Origin: Actinoplanes sp. N902-109 | Lineage (GTDB): Bacteria; Actinomycetota; Actinomycetes; Mycobacteriales; Micromonosporaceae | DNA length: 64,000 bases | Assembly: GCF_000389965.1 (NCBI RefSeq) | Contig: NC_021191.1 | Location: 4,279,501-4,343,500, forward strand | Direction: 5' to 3' | Part shown: piece by piece, positions 55,594 through 64,000 of the stretch | Numbering within the stretch: position 1 is the stretch's first letter | How the letters are laid out: every line of letters begins with the position of its first letter | Notes under the pieces: model-generated | Told to the model about the DNA's origin: nothing | The model's database searches: none | Seen by the model: the letters and a program-made list of their open reading frames with translations, nothing else | Translations under genes and position numbers: made by a program

Positions 55594-58500
55594 ATGGCAC
55601 ACCGCAGGATCTTCTCCTGGCTGACCGGCTTCGCAGGGCTGCTCCTGCTGCTCACCGGCACCCCGGGAGCCGCACTGGGCAGTCCGCCGGCGCCCGGGAT
55701 TCATCATCAGACGGTCCGGGCCGGCCACCTGCGGGTGCAGGTACTCAGTCCCACCCTGCTGAGAATTGAGTATGCCGCCGACGACGGCTTCGAGGACCGG
55801 CCCACGTTCAACGCCGTGGACCGCAGCCCCGGGCGCACCTGGTTCAGCGCCGGCACCCGCGGTGGTGAGCTGGTCGTGCGCACCAGCGCCGTGACCCTGC
55901 GCTACAAGCTCGGCAGCGGCGCGGTGACCAGCGACAACACCACGCTGCAGGTGGGCCGCACGATGGCCCGGCCGGCGTTCGGCTCACCCGCCCGCACCGA
56001 CGCGCTCGGCGGCTGGTACCGCGGCCTGGACTACTACGCCGGCCAGGCCGGGCCGGTGGACCAGCTCACCCTGCACCCCGGCATGCTCAACCGCAGCGGG
56101 TGGTACCTGCTCGACGACACGACGACCGCGGTGCGCACCGGCGACGGCTGGGTCGCCGCCCGGCCCGCGCACACCGGCGCCTACCAGGACGGTTATCTGT
56201 TCGGCTACGGCCACGACTACCAGCGGGGGCTCCGGGACCTCCGGACGCTGACCGGGCCGTCGCTGCTGCCGCCCAAGTGGGCCTTCGGCACCTGGTTCTC
56301 GAAATACCAGGCGTACAGCGCCGAGGACTACGAGACCCGGCTGCTGCCCGCGTTCCGCGACCACGACGTGCCGCTCGACTCGCTGGTCATGGACACCGAC
56401 TGGAAGGCACCCAACCAGTGGGCCGGCTGGAACTGGAACGCCACGCTGTTCCCCGAGCCGGAGAAGTTCCTGGCCGGGCTGAACCGGCAGGGCATCAACC
56501 CGACGCTCAACGTGCACGCGGCGATCTCCGGTGACGATCCGAGGTTCCCGGCCGCCCAGGCCGCCGCGAAGGGCAAGCTGACCCCCGCCACCAGCAGCTT
56601 CGCGCCCAACCCCTACCGGTTCGACTGGACGGATCACGACCAGGCTGCCGCGTACGAACAACTGCACCAGCCCTTCGAACAGCAGGGTGTCCGGCAGTGG
56701 TGGCTGGACTACTGTTGCGACGACAGTTTCGTCAGCACCCCGGGAGTCACCGCGGACAGCTGGGTCAACGAGCTGTACCGGCGCGACGGCGAGGCCCGCG
56801 GCCTGCGCGGGTTCTCGCTGGCACGGATCGGCGCGTCCTTCCCCGACTACACCACGACCGGCCCCTCCGGCCCGTGGGCCGAGCACCGCAGCACCGTGCA
56901 CTTCACCGGCGACACCCGGCCCGACTGGGCGACCCTGGCCTTCGCGGCGCGGATGACGCCCGCCGAGGGCAGCATCGGCGAGTCCTACGTCAGCCACGAC
57001 ATCGGCAGCTTCGCGGGCACCCACCTGCCCGACGACCTGTACCTGCGCTGGGTGCAGCTCGGCGCGTTCCAGCCGATCCTGCGGTTGCACTCCGACCACG
57101 GCGACCGGCTGCCCTGGGAGTACGCCGGCACCGTGGGCAAGCCGGCCGCCGACTTCCTGCGGCTGCGCGAGTCGCTGGTGCCGTACCTCTACACGGCCGC
57201 GCGGCAGTCGTACGACACGGGTCTGCCGATGGCCCGGGCCCTGTACCTGATGTGGCCCGATGTCGACGAGGCATATCACCACGAGACGCAGTACATGCTG
57301 GGCGACTCCATGTTGATCGCCCCGGTCATCACCCCCGGCCTGAGCACCACCACCCCGGTCTGGTTCCCGCCCGGCACCTGGACCGACTTCTTCACCGGTA
57401 CGACCTTCCGGGGCCCCGCCACCCGGACCGTGGCCGCCACACCGGACCACATGCCGGTCTACGTGCGGGCCGGCGGCATCATCGCCCGCGCCGACGCCGC
57501 GCCCAACGTCGCCCGGCAGGCCCGCGACCGGCTCGACCTGGACGTGTACCCGCTCGCGTCCGGCAGCACCAGCGTGTACGACGACGCGGGCGACGGGCTC
57601 GGCTACCGCACCGGCCGGTACACCCGCACCCCGGTCCGCTACGAGGACGGCAGGCTGACCGTCGGCCCGGCCACCGGCGGCTATCCCGGTGCGCCGGTCA
57701 CCCGCCGCGGCACCGTGCGGGTCAACGGCGTCTCGCGGCCGCATGTGGTGCGGGTGGCGGGCCGTTCCGTGCCCTTCTCGTACGACCCGGGCAAGCACGT
57801 CCTCACCGTCGAGCTGCCCGCCACCCGGGCCGATCAGCGGGTGACGGTGACCCACGACGGCACCCCGCTGACCGTCGCGCAGCAGCCTGCCGTCGACCTG
57901 ACCCTCACCGCCCCGGACGGGTTGCAGTCCGGGGTGACCAGCCGGCTCGTGGCAACGGCACGCAACGACGGCCCCGGCACCATCACGAACCTGGCGGCCA
58001 CCGTGACCGCCCCGGCCGGGTGGACGGTCACGCCGCGCACCCCGGCCACCGCAGCGTCGCTGCCGGCAGGTGGCACCTTCACCGTCACGTACGACGTCAC
58101 GCCGGTGGGTGCGTCACCGCGGACAGCGGCGGTGACGGGCTTCCTGGCGTACCGCAACCCCGACGGCAGCACCGCAACGCTGCCCGCGTCGCTGACCGTC
58201 CCGGTGCGGCCGGTGGACGTCACGTTCCGGGTGCTGGCGCCGCCGGGCACCCCGCCGGACGCGACGCTGTACCTGCCGGGCAACATCGCCGAGCTGGGCC
58301 CGTGGGACCCGCACAAGCTCGCCATGACCAACCGCGGCAACGGCATCTGGGAAGCCACGATCACCGTCCCCGACGGCACCGACATCCAGTACAAGTACAC
58401 CCGTGGCACCTGGGAGACGGTCGAGGAGTGGGGCACCATCACCGGCACCAACAACCGCAGTGTCACCGTGGACGGCGGTGTCACCCGCACCATGCTGGTC

Positions 58501-58845
58501 GACGACACCGCACCGGCCTGGGACGAACCCGGCGTGCCGGACACCCATCTGGCCGTCCGGTACTGGCGTGACCCGCTCGTCGTGTCGGCGGCTGCGACGG
58601 CGAGCGCGGTGACCCTGACCTTCCAGCGCGACATCGACTTCACCGGCAATCCCGTCACCGTCACGGGTCCGGCGGGCGCTGTCCCGGGCACGGTCACCGA
58701 ACCGGCGCCCGGCACCCTCGTATGGACGCCAGGATCACCGTTGATGGCCGGGGCTTACACGGTGACGCTCTCGAATGTGAGCAGTACGGGTGCGGCGGGC
58801 GTGCCGCTGCAGAGCCCCTTCTCGACCACCTTCACCATCGGCTGA
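55594..58845 (+). CDS. Secreted GH31 glycosidase with CBM20 starch-binding domain
   Basis: 1083 aa, GAGGGGGC before the ATG. Signal peptide MAHRRIFSWLTGFAGLLLLL to about residue 29. N-terminal GH31 beta-sandwich (40-225), barrel with VMDTDWKAPNQW, RQWWLDYCCDD (candidate nucleophile D372) and VHFTGDTRPDW (candidate acid/base D440), C-terminal sheet and DUF5110-like region to about 745. Then an NEW3/CARDB-type Ig domain (765-860), a CBM20 (873-975: VTFRVLAPPGTPP, LYLPGNIAELGPWDP, GNGIWEATITVPDGTDIQYKY), and a last Ig-like domain. The CBM20 points to starch or related alpha-glucans. Closest in-window relative is the gene at 462, whose GH31 part has the same cysteine-rich active-site strand. Confidence 0.9.
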   Translation: MAHRRIFSWLTGFAGLLLLLTGTPGAALGSPPAPGIHHQTVRAGHLRVQVLSPTLLRIEYAADDGFEDRPTFNAVDRSPGRTWFSAGTRGGELVVRTSAVTLRYKLGSGAVTSDNTTLQVGRTMARPAFGSPARTDALGGWYRGLDYYAGQAGPVDQLTLHPGMLNRSGWYLLDDTTTAVRTGDGWVAARPAHTGAYQDGYLFGYGHDYQRGLRDLRTLTGPSLLPPKWAFGTWFSKYQAYSAEDYETRLLPAFRDHDVPLDSLVMDTDWKAPNQWAGWNWNATLFPEPEKFLAGLNRQGINPTLNVHAAISGDDPRFPAAQAAAKGKLTPATSSFAPNPYRFDWTDHDQAAAYEQLHQPFEQQGVRQWWLDYCCDDSFVSTPGVTADSWVNELYRRDGEARGLRGFSLARIGASFPDYTTTGPSGPWAEHRSTVHFTGDTRPDWATLAFAARMTPAEGSIGESYVSHDIGSFAGTHLPDDLYLRWVQLGAFQPILRLHSDHGDRLPWEYAGTVGKPAADFLRLRESLVPYLYTAARQSYDTGLPMARALYLMWPDVDEAYHHETQYMLGDSMLIAPVITPGLSTTTPVWFPPGTWTDFFTGTTFRGPATRTVAATPDHMPVYVRAGGIIARADAAPNVARQARDRLDLDVYPLASGSTSVYDDAGDGLGYRTGRYTRTPVRYEDGRLTVGPATGGYPGAPVTRRGTVRVNGVSRPHVVRVAGRSVPFSYDPGKHVLTVELPATRADQRVTVTHDGTPLTVAQQPAVDLTLTAPDGLQSGVTSRLVATARNDGPGTITNLAATVTAPAGWTVTPRTPATAASLPAGGTFTVTYDVTPVGASPRTAAVTGFLAYRNPDGSTATLPASLTVPVRPVDVTFRVLAPPGTPPDATLYLPGNIAELGPWDPHKLAMTNRGNGIWEATITVPDGTDIQYKYTRGTWETVEEWGTITGTNNRSVTVDGGVTRTMLVDDTAPAWDEPGVPDTHLAVRYWRDPLVVSAAATASAVTLTFQRDIDFTGNPVTVTGPAGAVPGTVTEPAPGTLVWTPGSPLMAGAYTVTLSNVSSTGAAGVPLQSPFSTTFTIG

Positions 58846-58871
58846 GCCGGCATCGTCGGCTCAATGCTGCT

Positions 58872-58909
58872 GGGCTGGCCTGGGTTGGGCTGGGCTGGGT
58901 TGGGCTGGG
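58872..58909 (+). repeat. Seven GGG runs with two-base loops, G-quadruplex candidate
   Basis: GGG at 58872, 58882, 58887, 58892, 58897, 58902 and 58907, mostly separated by CT or TT (a 5-base GGGYT period). It lies 27 bases after the GH31 stop on the coding strand, in the position of a transcription end. Confidence 0.65.
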
Positions 58910-59059
58910 CGCTGCGCGGTGCCCGGCCCGCCTCGGTGGGTGGGCTCGCGGCGCCGGCCGGGCCGCCCGGCGTGCGGCCCGCCGGGGCGGGGTCGGCGGG
59001 CGGCTCCTGCGGTCGGTCGAGCCCCGCCCGGCGCCCTGCCCGGCCGGGTCGGGGCCGGG

Positions 59060-59500
59060 TCAGCTCTCGACCCAGCCGTGGCGCCGGGCGAGATCGACCA
59101 GGGTCGTGCGGACCGCGACGATGTGGGCGGCGGTCATGCCCGGGACCGTGGTCAGCAACGCCTCGGTGATCTCGTGGCGCAGCTCGGCCGGGCTGAGCAC
59201 GTCGCACAGCACGTCGTCGTCCGCGGGGCCCGCTGCCGAGGCGGGAGTGCCGGTCGGGGCGGCGCTGAACGGCGTGACCGGGGCCGGGATCGACGGCACC
59301 GACAGTATGCGCACGGCCGAGGCCTTGCGGCCGCGATCGCCCTCGGCCGCCTCGAACTCGACCGTGACACCGGGGCGGACCAGCTGCCGTTCGGCGCCGA
59401 AGTCGTTGGCGTGCACGAACACATCATCCCCGCCGTCGTCGGGCGCGATGAAGCCGTAGCCCTTGATGTCGTCGAACCGTACCAACCGCCCCGTCGCCAA
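59060..59500 (-). CDS. Cold-shock domain protein with C-terminal extension
   Basis: 146 aa from a TTG start at 59500, supported by CGGAG seven bases upstream and by the family start. Residues 1-66 are a cold-shock domain: ATGRLVRFDDIKGYGFIAPDDGGDDVFVHANDF (RNP1 KGYGFI, RNP2 DVFVH), VEFEAAEGDRGRKASAV. Residues 67-146 are a Pro/Ala linker and a helical segment (ELRHEITEALLTTVPGMTAAHIVAV) not found in simple CspA proteins; this longer type is known in actinobacteria. Binds single-stranded RNA/DNA in the cytoplasm. Confidence 0.85.
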   Translation of the reverse strand: MATGRLVRFDDIKGYGFIAPDDGGDDVFVHANDFGAERQLVRPGVTVEFEAAEGDRGRKASAVRILSVPSIPAPVTPFSAAPTGTPASAAGPADDDVLCDVLSPAELRHEITEALLTTVPGMTAAHIVAVRTTLVDLARRHGWVES

Positions 59501-59531
59501 CGCTGTCTCCGTTCCGGAAGGTGCCTGCGGC

Positions 59532-60743
59532 TCAGTTTATCGAGCTGACGGCTTGGCGTTGCACGGCGGCCCGGCGCACGACCGCCGGGACGAGGCTGCC
59601 GACGACCGCGAACGCGGCCCCGAGGAGCAGCCAGCCCGGTGTGCCCCAGCCGATGGTCAGCGCCGTGGTCACCACCGGCGCGATCATCTGGCCGAACTGG
59701 TGGCCCATGCCGTACGCGCCCTGGTACTGCCCGTGGGCGTGGTCCGGGGCCAGCCCGAACGAGACGCCCCAGCCGCCGGCCGAGTACCACAGCTCGGCGA
59801 CCACCTGGACGAGTGCACCGAGCATCAACAGGATCCAGGTGACTACATGGTGGGTGCTGCCCGTCAGGGAGAACAGCACGCACGCCGCCAGCAGCGCGAA
59901 ACCGGCGCGGCGCGACGCCCGGGCCGCGCCGTCCAGGGTGTCGGTGCCGCGGGCGGCGCGGACCTGCAGCAGCACCACGGTCACGGTGTTCACCACGAAC
60001 ACGGCGGAGATCATCCAGTGCGGCGCGTCGGTGCGGTCGGCGATCCACAGCGGGATGGCGACCTCGAGCAGCCCGAAGTTGGTCGACAGCAGGCCGTCGA
60101 GCAGCACGAACAGCAGGAACGGCCGGTCCCGCAGGGCGATGAGCCGCGGCCCGCTGCCCGCGTGCGGCACCGGCGCGACCGCCGGGAGGCGGGTCATGAC
60201 AAGAGCGGCGAGCAGGTACGTCGCGGCGTCACCGGCGATCAGCGTCAGGTATGCCGCCCGGGTGTCCACGGTCAGCCCGATGCCGGCCAGCGCGGCGCCG
60301 ACGGTGATCCCGACGTTGGTGACCGCCCGCAGGTAGGCGCGGGTGTACACGCGCCGCTCGGGTGGCACGGCGTTGCCGATGATCGCGCCCCGGGCACCCC
60401 GCTGCGCCGCGTCGAACACCGCCATCGGCGCGGCCACCAGCAGGAACCCGGTCATCGAGCCGACCCGCAGCAGCGCCGCCTCGCACAGTCCCATCGCGAC
60501 CAGCCCGCCGATGGCCACGCCACGCGGGCCGAGCCGGTCGGCCAGGTAGCCCACCGGGGTGCTGGTGACCAGGCTGACCAGGGCGACGATGGTGAGCGCC
60601 AGCCCGGCCTGGCTGACCGGCAGACCGACCGAGCGGGTCAGGTACAGCGCACTCGAGGTCATCCACAAGCCGTTGCCGATCGTGTTGACCAGCGTGGCGG
60701 CGGCGAGCGTGCGGATCGGTCCGGGTTCGGGCAGCAGCGGCAT
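59532..60743 (-). CDS. MFS transporter
   Basis: 403 aa from the ATG at 60743 (an earlier ATG at 60815 would add a polar stretch untypical of the family). About twelve membrane segments; the first is RTLAAATLVNTIGNGLWMTSSALYL, and VGYLADRLGPRGVAIGG is MFS motif A. The sequence resembles MDR-type drug exporters of actinobacteria. A GTACG/CGTAC palindrome lies 15 bases before the start. Downstream on the same strand is the cold-shock gene, 31 bases away. Cargo unknown. Confidence 0.85.
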   Translation of the reverse strand: MPLLPEPGPIRTLAAATLVNTIGNGLWMTSSALYLTRSVGLPVSQAGLALTIVALVSLVTSTPVGYLADRLGPRGVAIGGLVAMGLCEAALLRVGSMTGFLLVAAPMAVFDAAQRGARGAIIGNAVPPERRVYTRAYLRAVTNVGITVGAALAGIGLTVDTRAAYLTLIAGDAATYLLAALVMTRLPAVAPVPHAGSGPRLIALRDRPFLLFVLLDGLLSTNFGLLEVAIPLWIADRTDAPHWMISAVFVVNTVTVVLLQVRAARGTDTLDGAARASRRAGFALLAACVLFSLTGSTHHVVTWILLMLGALVQVVAELWYSAGGWGVSFGLAPDHAHGQYQGAYGMGHQFGQMIAPVVTTALTIGWGTPGWLLLGAAFAVVGSLVPAVVRRAAVQRQAVSSIN

Positions 60744-60757
60744 GCCCCCATCAAACA

Positions 60758-60769
60758 GTACGCTCGTAC
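60758..60769. promoter_or_regulatory. Palindrome GTACG-2-CGTAC just upstream of the MFS gene
   Basis: Perfect 5-bp arms with a CT spacer, 15 bases before the MFS start codon. Position suits a repressor operator overlapping the promoter; no regulator gene is adjacent. Confidence 0.35.
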
Positions 60770-60871
60770 GGTTTTCAAACGCTTTCCCGCGGCACGCATA
60801 CCCGGCGATCGGCATCGTGGGGGACGGCCCCGATCGGGCTCACCCCGGCGGGACGGCGGCGCCGGCGGATC

Positions 60872-61939
60872 TCAGGGGATGCCTGCGGCGGCGCAGGCGG
60901 CGGCGAACTCGGCCGTGCAGACCTGCGCCCGCGTGACGTACCCGTCGGCGATGACGTCCTTGACCGCGGGCCGGGTGATGGCGACCGGGGTGAGCAGGAC
61001 GGCCGGCACCTCGCGGCCGGACTCGGGGTCGCGGACCGTGGTGGCGGTGGCCGGGGTCCCGCCCTTGGCCAGTTCGATGGCGATGCCGGCTGCGGCGGCG
61101 GCTTCCTCGCGGACGTCCTTGTAGACGGTCATGCACTGGTCGCCGACGAGGATGTTCTGCAGGCCCGGGACGGTGGCGTCCTGGCCCACCACCGGGACCC
61201 GGCCGTTGAGGCCGTTGCGGCGCAGGACCCCGATCGCCGCGCCGGCCAGGCCGTCGTTGGCGGCCAGCACGCCGTTGATGCCGGGCTGGGCGGTGAGCAT
61301 CTGCTCGAACAGGGTGCCCGCCTCGGTGTTGTCCCAGCCCGGCACGTCCTGCTCGGGTCCCTCGACCAGGGTGCCGCGGGCGTACAGGGGCGCCAGCACG
61401 GTGTCCGAGCCACGGGTGAACAGGGTGGCGTTGTTGTCCGTGGGCGGGCCGTTGAGCTGGGCGACCATCGGCCGGTTGGCGTGCCTGGCGGCCAGGCAGT
61501 CGGCCATGCCGCGGCCCTGGAGGACGCCGACCAGCATGTTGTCGAAGGAGACGTGGTAGTCCGCGCCGCCGCCCGGGGTGAGCCGGTCGTAGTCCACGGT
61601 GGCCACGCCGGCCGCCCGGGCCTTGGCCAGCACGGCCCTGCCGGTGCCGGCGTCGAGGTTGACGATGACCAGGACCTTGACGCCGCTGGAGATCATGCCG
61701 TCGGCGATGGTCTGGAACTGGGCCTTGTCGCCCTGGGCGTTCTGGATGTCGGCGTGCACCCCGGCCGAGCCGAACGCCGAGCGCAGGTACTGCAGGTCCG
61801 CGGTGGCCCAGCGGGCCGAGGTCTTGGTGTCCGGCAGGATGACGCCGACCGTGCCGACCGGCTTGTCCGCACAGCCGGCCAGGGCACCGGCCGCCAGCAG
61901 GACAGCCGCGACAAGAGCGAGTGGACGCATCCGCGCCAC
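60872..61939 (-). CDS. XylF/periplasmic sugar-binding-like lipoprotein
   Basis: 355 aa from a GTG at 61939 (ATG at 61930 also possible; no clear ribosome site). Lipoprotein signal with LAGC lipobox at residue 23. Then a type I periplasmic binding fold of the D-xylose-binding group: VGTVGVILPDTKTSARW, GMISSGVKVLVIVNLD, GVATVDYDRLTPGGGADYHVSFDN, VAQLNGPPTDNNATLF, GINGVLAANDGLAGAAIGVL, VPVVGQDATVPGLQNI. Normally paired with XylG/XylH, which are absent here, so an orphan binding or sensing protein. Start codons of this gene and the P450 gene are 22 bases apart, divergent. Confidence 0.87.
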   Translation of the reverse strand: MARMRPLALVAAVLLAAGALAGCADKPVGTVGVILPDTKTSARWATADLQYLRSAFGSAGVHADIQNAQGDKAQFQTIADGMISSGVKVLVIVNLDAGTGRAVLAKARAAGVATVDYDRLTPGGGADYHVSFDNMLVGVLQGRGMADCLAARHANRPMVAQLNGPPTDNNATLFTRGSDTVLAPLYARGTLVEGPEQDVPGWDNTEAGTLFEQMLTAQPGINGVLAANDGLAGAAIGVLRRNGLNGRVPVVGQDATVPGLQNILVGDQCMTVYKDVREEAAAAAGIAIELAKGGTPATATTVRDPESGREVPAVLLTPVAITRPAVKDVIADGYVTRAQVCTAEFAAACAAAGIP

Positions 61940-61961
61940 GGTACTGTGTGCGGAGGCTCCG

Positions 61962-63131
61962 ATGGATGTCGATCTTACCGATCCCAGGTTCTGGCGGCGG
62001 CCCGAGCCCGAGCGTGCCGCGGCCTTCGCGCGGCTGCGCCGGCTGGATGCGCCGGTGTTCTTCCCCGAACGGCGGGGGCCGGGCTTTCACGCGCTGGTCC
62101 GGCACCGCGACGTGCTGGCCGCGAGCCGGTTGCCGCAGGTGTTCCGCAGCGGCCGGGGGGTCACCACGCCCCGCCCGGCGCGCTGGGCGCGGCTGCTGCT
62201 CGGCGACTCGATGGTCAACCTGGACGACCCGGCGCACGCCGAGCTGCGGGGCATCGTCTCGCGGGCGTTCACGCCACGGGTGATCGACGGGGTGGCCGAG
62301 CGGCTGACCGAAGCCATCGGTGCCGAGCTGGCCGCCCACCGGCCCGACGACTTCGTGGCAGCCGTCGCCGCGGTGCTGCCGCTGCATGTCGTCTGCGACC
62401 TGATGGGCATACCGGCCGGGCGCCGGGCGGGCATCGCGCGCCGGGTGGAGGATGCCAGCGGCCACACCGCCGCGGTCCGGCGGCTGCCCGGCAGCGGGCT
62501 GGCCGATCTGCTGCGGCTGCAGCACCTGGTCGCGGACGTGGCCCGGGAACGCCGCCGGCGGCCGCGGGGCGACCTGATCTCCGCGCTGGTCGCAGCCGGG
62601 CTCAACCGGCGGCAGCTCGGGTCGTTCTTCTCGCTGCTGCTGGTCGCGGGCGTGGAGACCACGCGCAATGCGATCGCGCACGGGCTGCGGCTGCTCACCG
62701 ACAACCCCGGGCAGCGGGCGCTGCTGGTCGCGGATCCGGCCCGGCACGCGGCCGGGTTCGCCGAGGAGGTCGTCCGGTACGCCACCCCGATCGTCCAGTT
62801 CCGCCGCACGCTCGCCGCCGACCACGTGCTGCACGGGCACCCGATGCGGGCCGGGCAGGACGTCATGCTGTTCTACTGCTCGGCCAACCGCGACGAGGAG
62901 GTGTTCGACCGCCCGGACGAGTTCGACCTCACCCGCAGCCCGAACCCGCACGTCGGCTTTGGCGGCGGCGGTCCGCACTTCTGTCTCGGCGCTGCGCTGG
63001 CCCGCCAGGAGCTGACCGTGCTGTTCCGGCATCTGCTGACCCGTTTCCCGGGGATCCGGGCGGTGGGTGCCGCGACGTACGAACCGTCCAGCTTCGATCA
63101 TCGCGTGCGACGCCTTCCGTTCACGTTGTGA
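61962..63131 (+). CDS. Cytochrome P450
   Basis: 389 aa, GGAGG six bases before the ATG. Soluble bacterial class P450: I-helix oxygen motif LLVAGVETTRNAIAHG, K-helix ExxR in FAEEVVRYATPIVQFRRTL, and heme-binding FGGGGPHFCLGAALAR with the axial Cys. Others: LLGDSMVNLDDPAHAELRGIVSRAFTP (C-helix region, in part), LHVVCDLMGIPAGRR. Oxidises an unknown substrate with external electron partners (no ferredoxin gene nearby). The PIG-L gene follows after 19 bases, suggesting one operon, perhaps part of a tailoring gene set continuing beyond the window. Confidence 0.93.
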   Translation: MDVDLTDPRFWRRPEPERAAAFARLRRLDAPVFFPERRGPGFHALVRHRDVLAASRLPQVFRSGRGVTTPRPARWARLLLGDSMVNLDDPAHAELRGIVSRAFTPRVIDGVAERLTEAIGAELAAHRPDDFVAAVAAVLPLHVVCDLMGIPAGRRAGIARRVEDASGHTAAVRRLPGSGLADLLRLQHLVADVARERRRRPRGDLISALVAAGLNRRQLGSFFSLLLVAGVETTRNAIAHGLRLLTDNPGQRALLVADPARHAAGFAEEVVRYATPIVQFRRTLAADHVLHGHPMRAGQDVMLFYCSANRDEEVFDRPDEFDLTRSPNPHVGFGGGGPHFCLGAALARQELTVLFRHLLTRFPGIRAVGAATYEPSSFDHRVRRLPFTL

Positions 63132-63150
63132 GCGGTGATACAAGGTGGTC

Positions 63151-63954
63151 ATGGCGTTGGCGGACCTCACCGATGTGGCCGGCAGTCCGGTGCTGTTCCT
63201 GTCGCCGCACCCGGACGACGCGGTGCTCTCGTGCGGGGCACTGCTGCGGACGCTGGCCGCCACCACGGCGGTGACTGTGCTGACGGTGTTCACCACGGGG
63301 TCGCCGCCGCCGCACACCTACGCCGCACGCTCGTTCCTGCGCAGCTGTGCCACCCCGGACGCCGCCACGCTGTTCGCCGTACGCCGGGCCGAGGACGAGC
63401 AGGTGTGCGGCGGGCTCGGGGCGGCACTCGAGCACCTGGGCTATCCCGACGCGCTGTTCCGCCGCCGCGCTGCCGGCCCGCTCCTGTCCCGCTACGCCGG
63501 ATGGGTGCCGCCGGAGCTGTGGCACCGCTATCCCACGTACCGTTTCGACGTGGCCCTGGGCCGCATCTCGCGCGCCGACCACGCGCTCATCGCCTCGCTG
63601 GGTGATGCGGTGGCCGAGCGGATGCGCAGCAGCGGCGCCCGGGCGGTGTTCTGCCCGGTGGGCGTGGGGCGGCACGTCGACCACCTGATCGTGCGGGCGG
63701 TGGGGGAGCGGTTCGCCGGCAGCGTCGTGTACTACGCGGACTTCCCGTACAACCAGCGGTCCCGGCCCGATCCGCGGTTCCTGGCGCGGCACGGGCTGAC
63801 CGCCCGCTCGTGGACGCGGGGGCTGGCCGGCAAGGAGGAGCTGATCCGCGGCTACCGGTCGCAGCTGGCCGGGCTGTTCCCCAGCGGCCGGATCCCGCTG
63901 GTGCCGGAGATCTACTATTTGCCGGCGAGCAGCGCGGCCACCAGCGCTCGATAG
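63151..63954 (+). CDS. PIG-L family zinc deacetylase
   Basis: 267 aa from the ATG at 63151 with AAGGTGG upstream. Metal site: VLFLSPHPDDAVLSCGALL (HPDD) and VGVGRHVDHLIVR (HxxH). Family members remove acetyl from N-acetylglucosamine in mycothiol, GPI or glycopeptide pathways, or from related sugars. Also YYADFPYNQRS in the second half, as in LmbE-like proteins. Its 3' end overlaps that of the opposite-strand glycosyltransferase by about 40 bases. With the P450 and glycosyltransferase it suggests processing of a sugar-bearing metabolite. Confidence 0.88.
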   Translation: MALADLTDVAGSPVLFLSPHPDDAVLSCGALLRTLAATTAVTVLTVFTTGSPPPHTYAARSFLRSCATPDAATLFAVRRAEDEQVCGGLGAALEHLGYPDALFRRRAAGPLLSRYAGWVPPELWHRYPTYRFDVALGRISRADHALIASLGDAVAERMRSSGARAVFCPVGVGRHVDHLIVRAVGERFAGSVVYYADFPYNQRSRPDPRFLARHGLTARSWTRGLAGKEELIRGYRSQLAGLFPSGRIPLVPEIYYLPASSAATSAR

Positions 63955-64000
63955 CGTTCGCCGATGACCTCCCAGTCGAAGTCGCGGCTGCGGGCGTAAC
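63915..64000 (-). CDS. Glycosyltransferase, C-terminal end (partial)
   Basis: The last 28 codons (YARSRDFDWEVIGERYRA, then LVAALLAGK and TAG) are seen on the minus strand; the gene continues past the right edge. The pattern FDWEVIGERYR is the usual C-terminal helix of family GT4/GT1 glycosyltransferases. Convergent with the PIG-L gene. Confidence 0.6.
   Translation of the reverse strand, partial: YARSRDFDWEVIGERYRALVAALLAGK

Overview
The window is very GC-rich (codon third positions almost all G or C) and carries families typical of mycelial, sporulating actinobacteria: two NB-ARC/TPR regulators (one AfsR/SARP type), a DUF574 (SAV2177-type) methyltransferase, F420-type LLM oxidoreductase, many secreted carbohydrate-active proteins and a SapB/AmfS-type lanthipeptide locus. 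A member of the Micromonosporaceae such as Actinoplanes is my best guess; this is inference, because no rRNA or taxonomic marker is present. No tRNA, rRNA, CRISPR array, integrase or transposase was seen.

Layout. 1-5.4 kb: end of an S9 peptidase, a secreted GH31 glycosidase with two nested CBM35 domains, a flavodoxin-like reductase, a WYL-regulator relic, a VOC protein. 5.4-10.4 kb: succinate-semialdehyde dehydrogenase, a Phd-like/coiled-coil gene with a frameshift, and a divergent pair of citrate synthases, one fused to a DNA-binding domain. 10.4-14.1 kb: NB-ARC/TPR regulator and a membrane protein. 14.2-20.9 kb: Zn alcohol dehydrogenase with its usual hypothetical partner, an MFS exporter, and a three-gene sugar ABC importer without ATPase. 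21-30.5 kb: AbfB-domain protein, methyltransferase, NCS2 permease, DUF1989 protein, then an operon of a histidine-ammonia-lyase-like protein lacking the MIO serine plus an ornithine-cyclodeaminase-like protein, divergent from a frameshifted flavin monooxygenase. This zone is unusually rich in tandem repeats and ends in about 0.8 kb of gene-free repeats. 30.5-36 kb: one giant single-chain biotin-dependent carboxylase. 36-47.4 kb: small secreted protein, SDR, LuxR regulator, universal stress protein, LLM oxidoreductase, GH15 glucoamylase-like enzyme, AfsR-type regulator, single-domain CBM2 protein, DUF4394 protein.

47.7-55.4 kb is the clearest system: a class III lanthipeptide locus with synthetase (LanKC), a 42-residue precursor whose core is almost SapB, two ABC half-exporters and two orphan response regulators. 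It matches the ram/amf morphogen locus of Streptomyces in content and order.

55.6-64 kb: a second secreted GH31 enzyme with a CBM20 starch-binding domain, cold-shock protein, MFS transporter, XylF-like lipoprotein, and a P450 / PIG-L deacetylase pair facing a glycosyltransferase that leaves the window. The GH31, GH15, CBM20 and sugar-importer genes together suggest extracellular alpha-glucan use. Two genes (7023-7963 and 28353-29671) each need one extra base to read through; both sites are G-rich, so assembly error and true mutation must be told apart.
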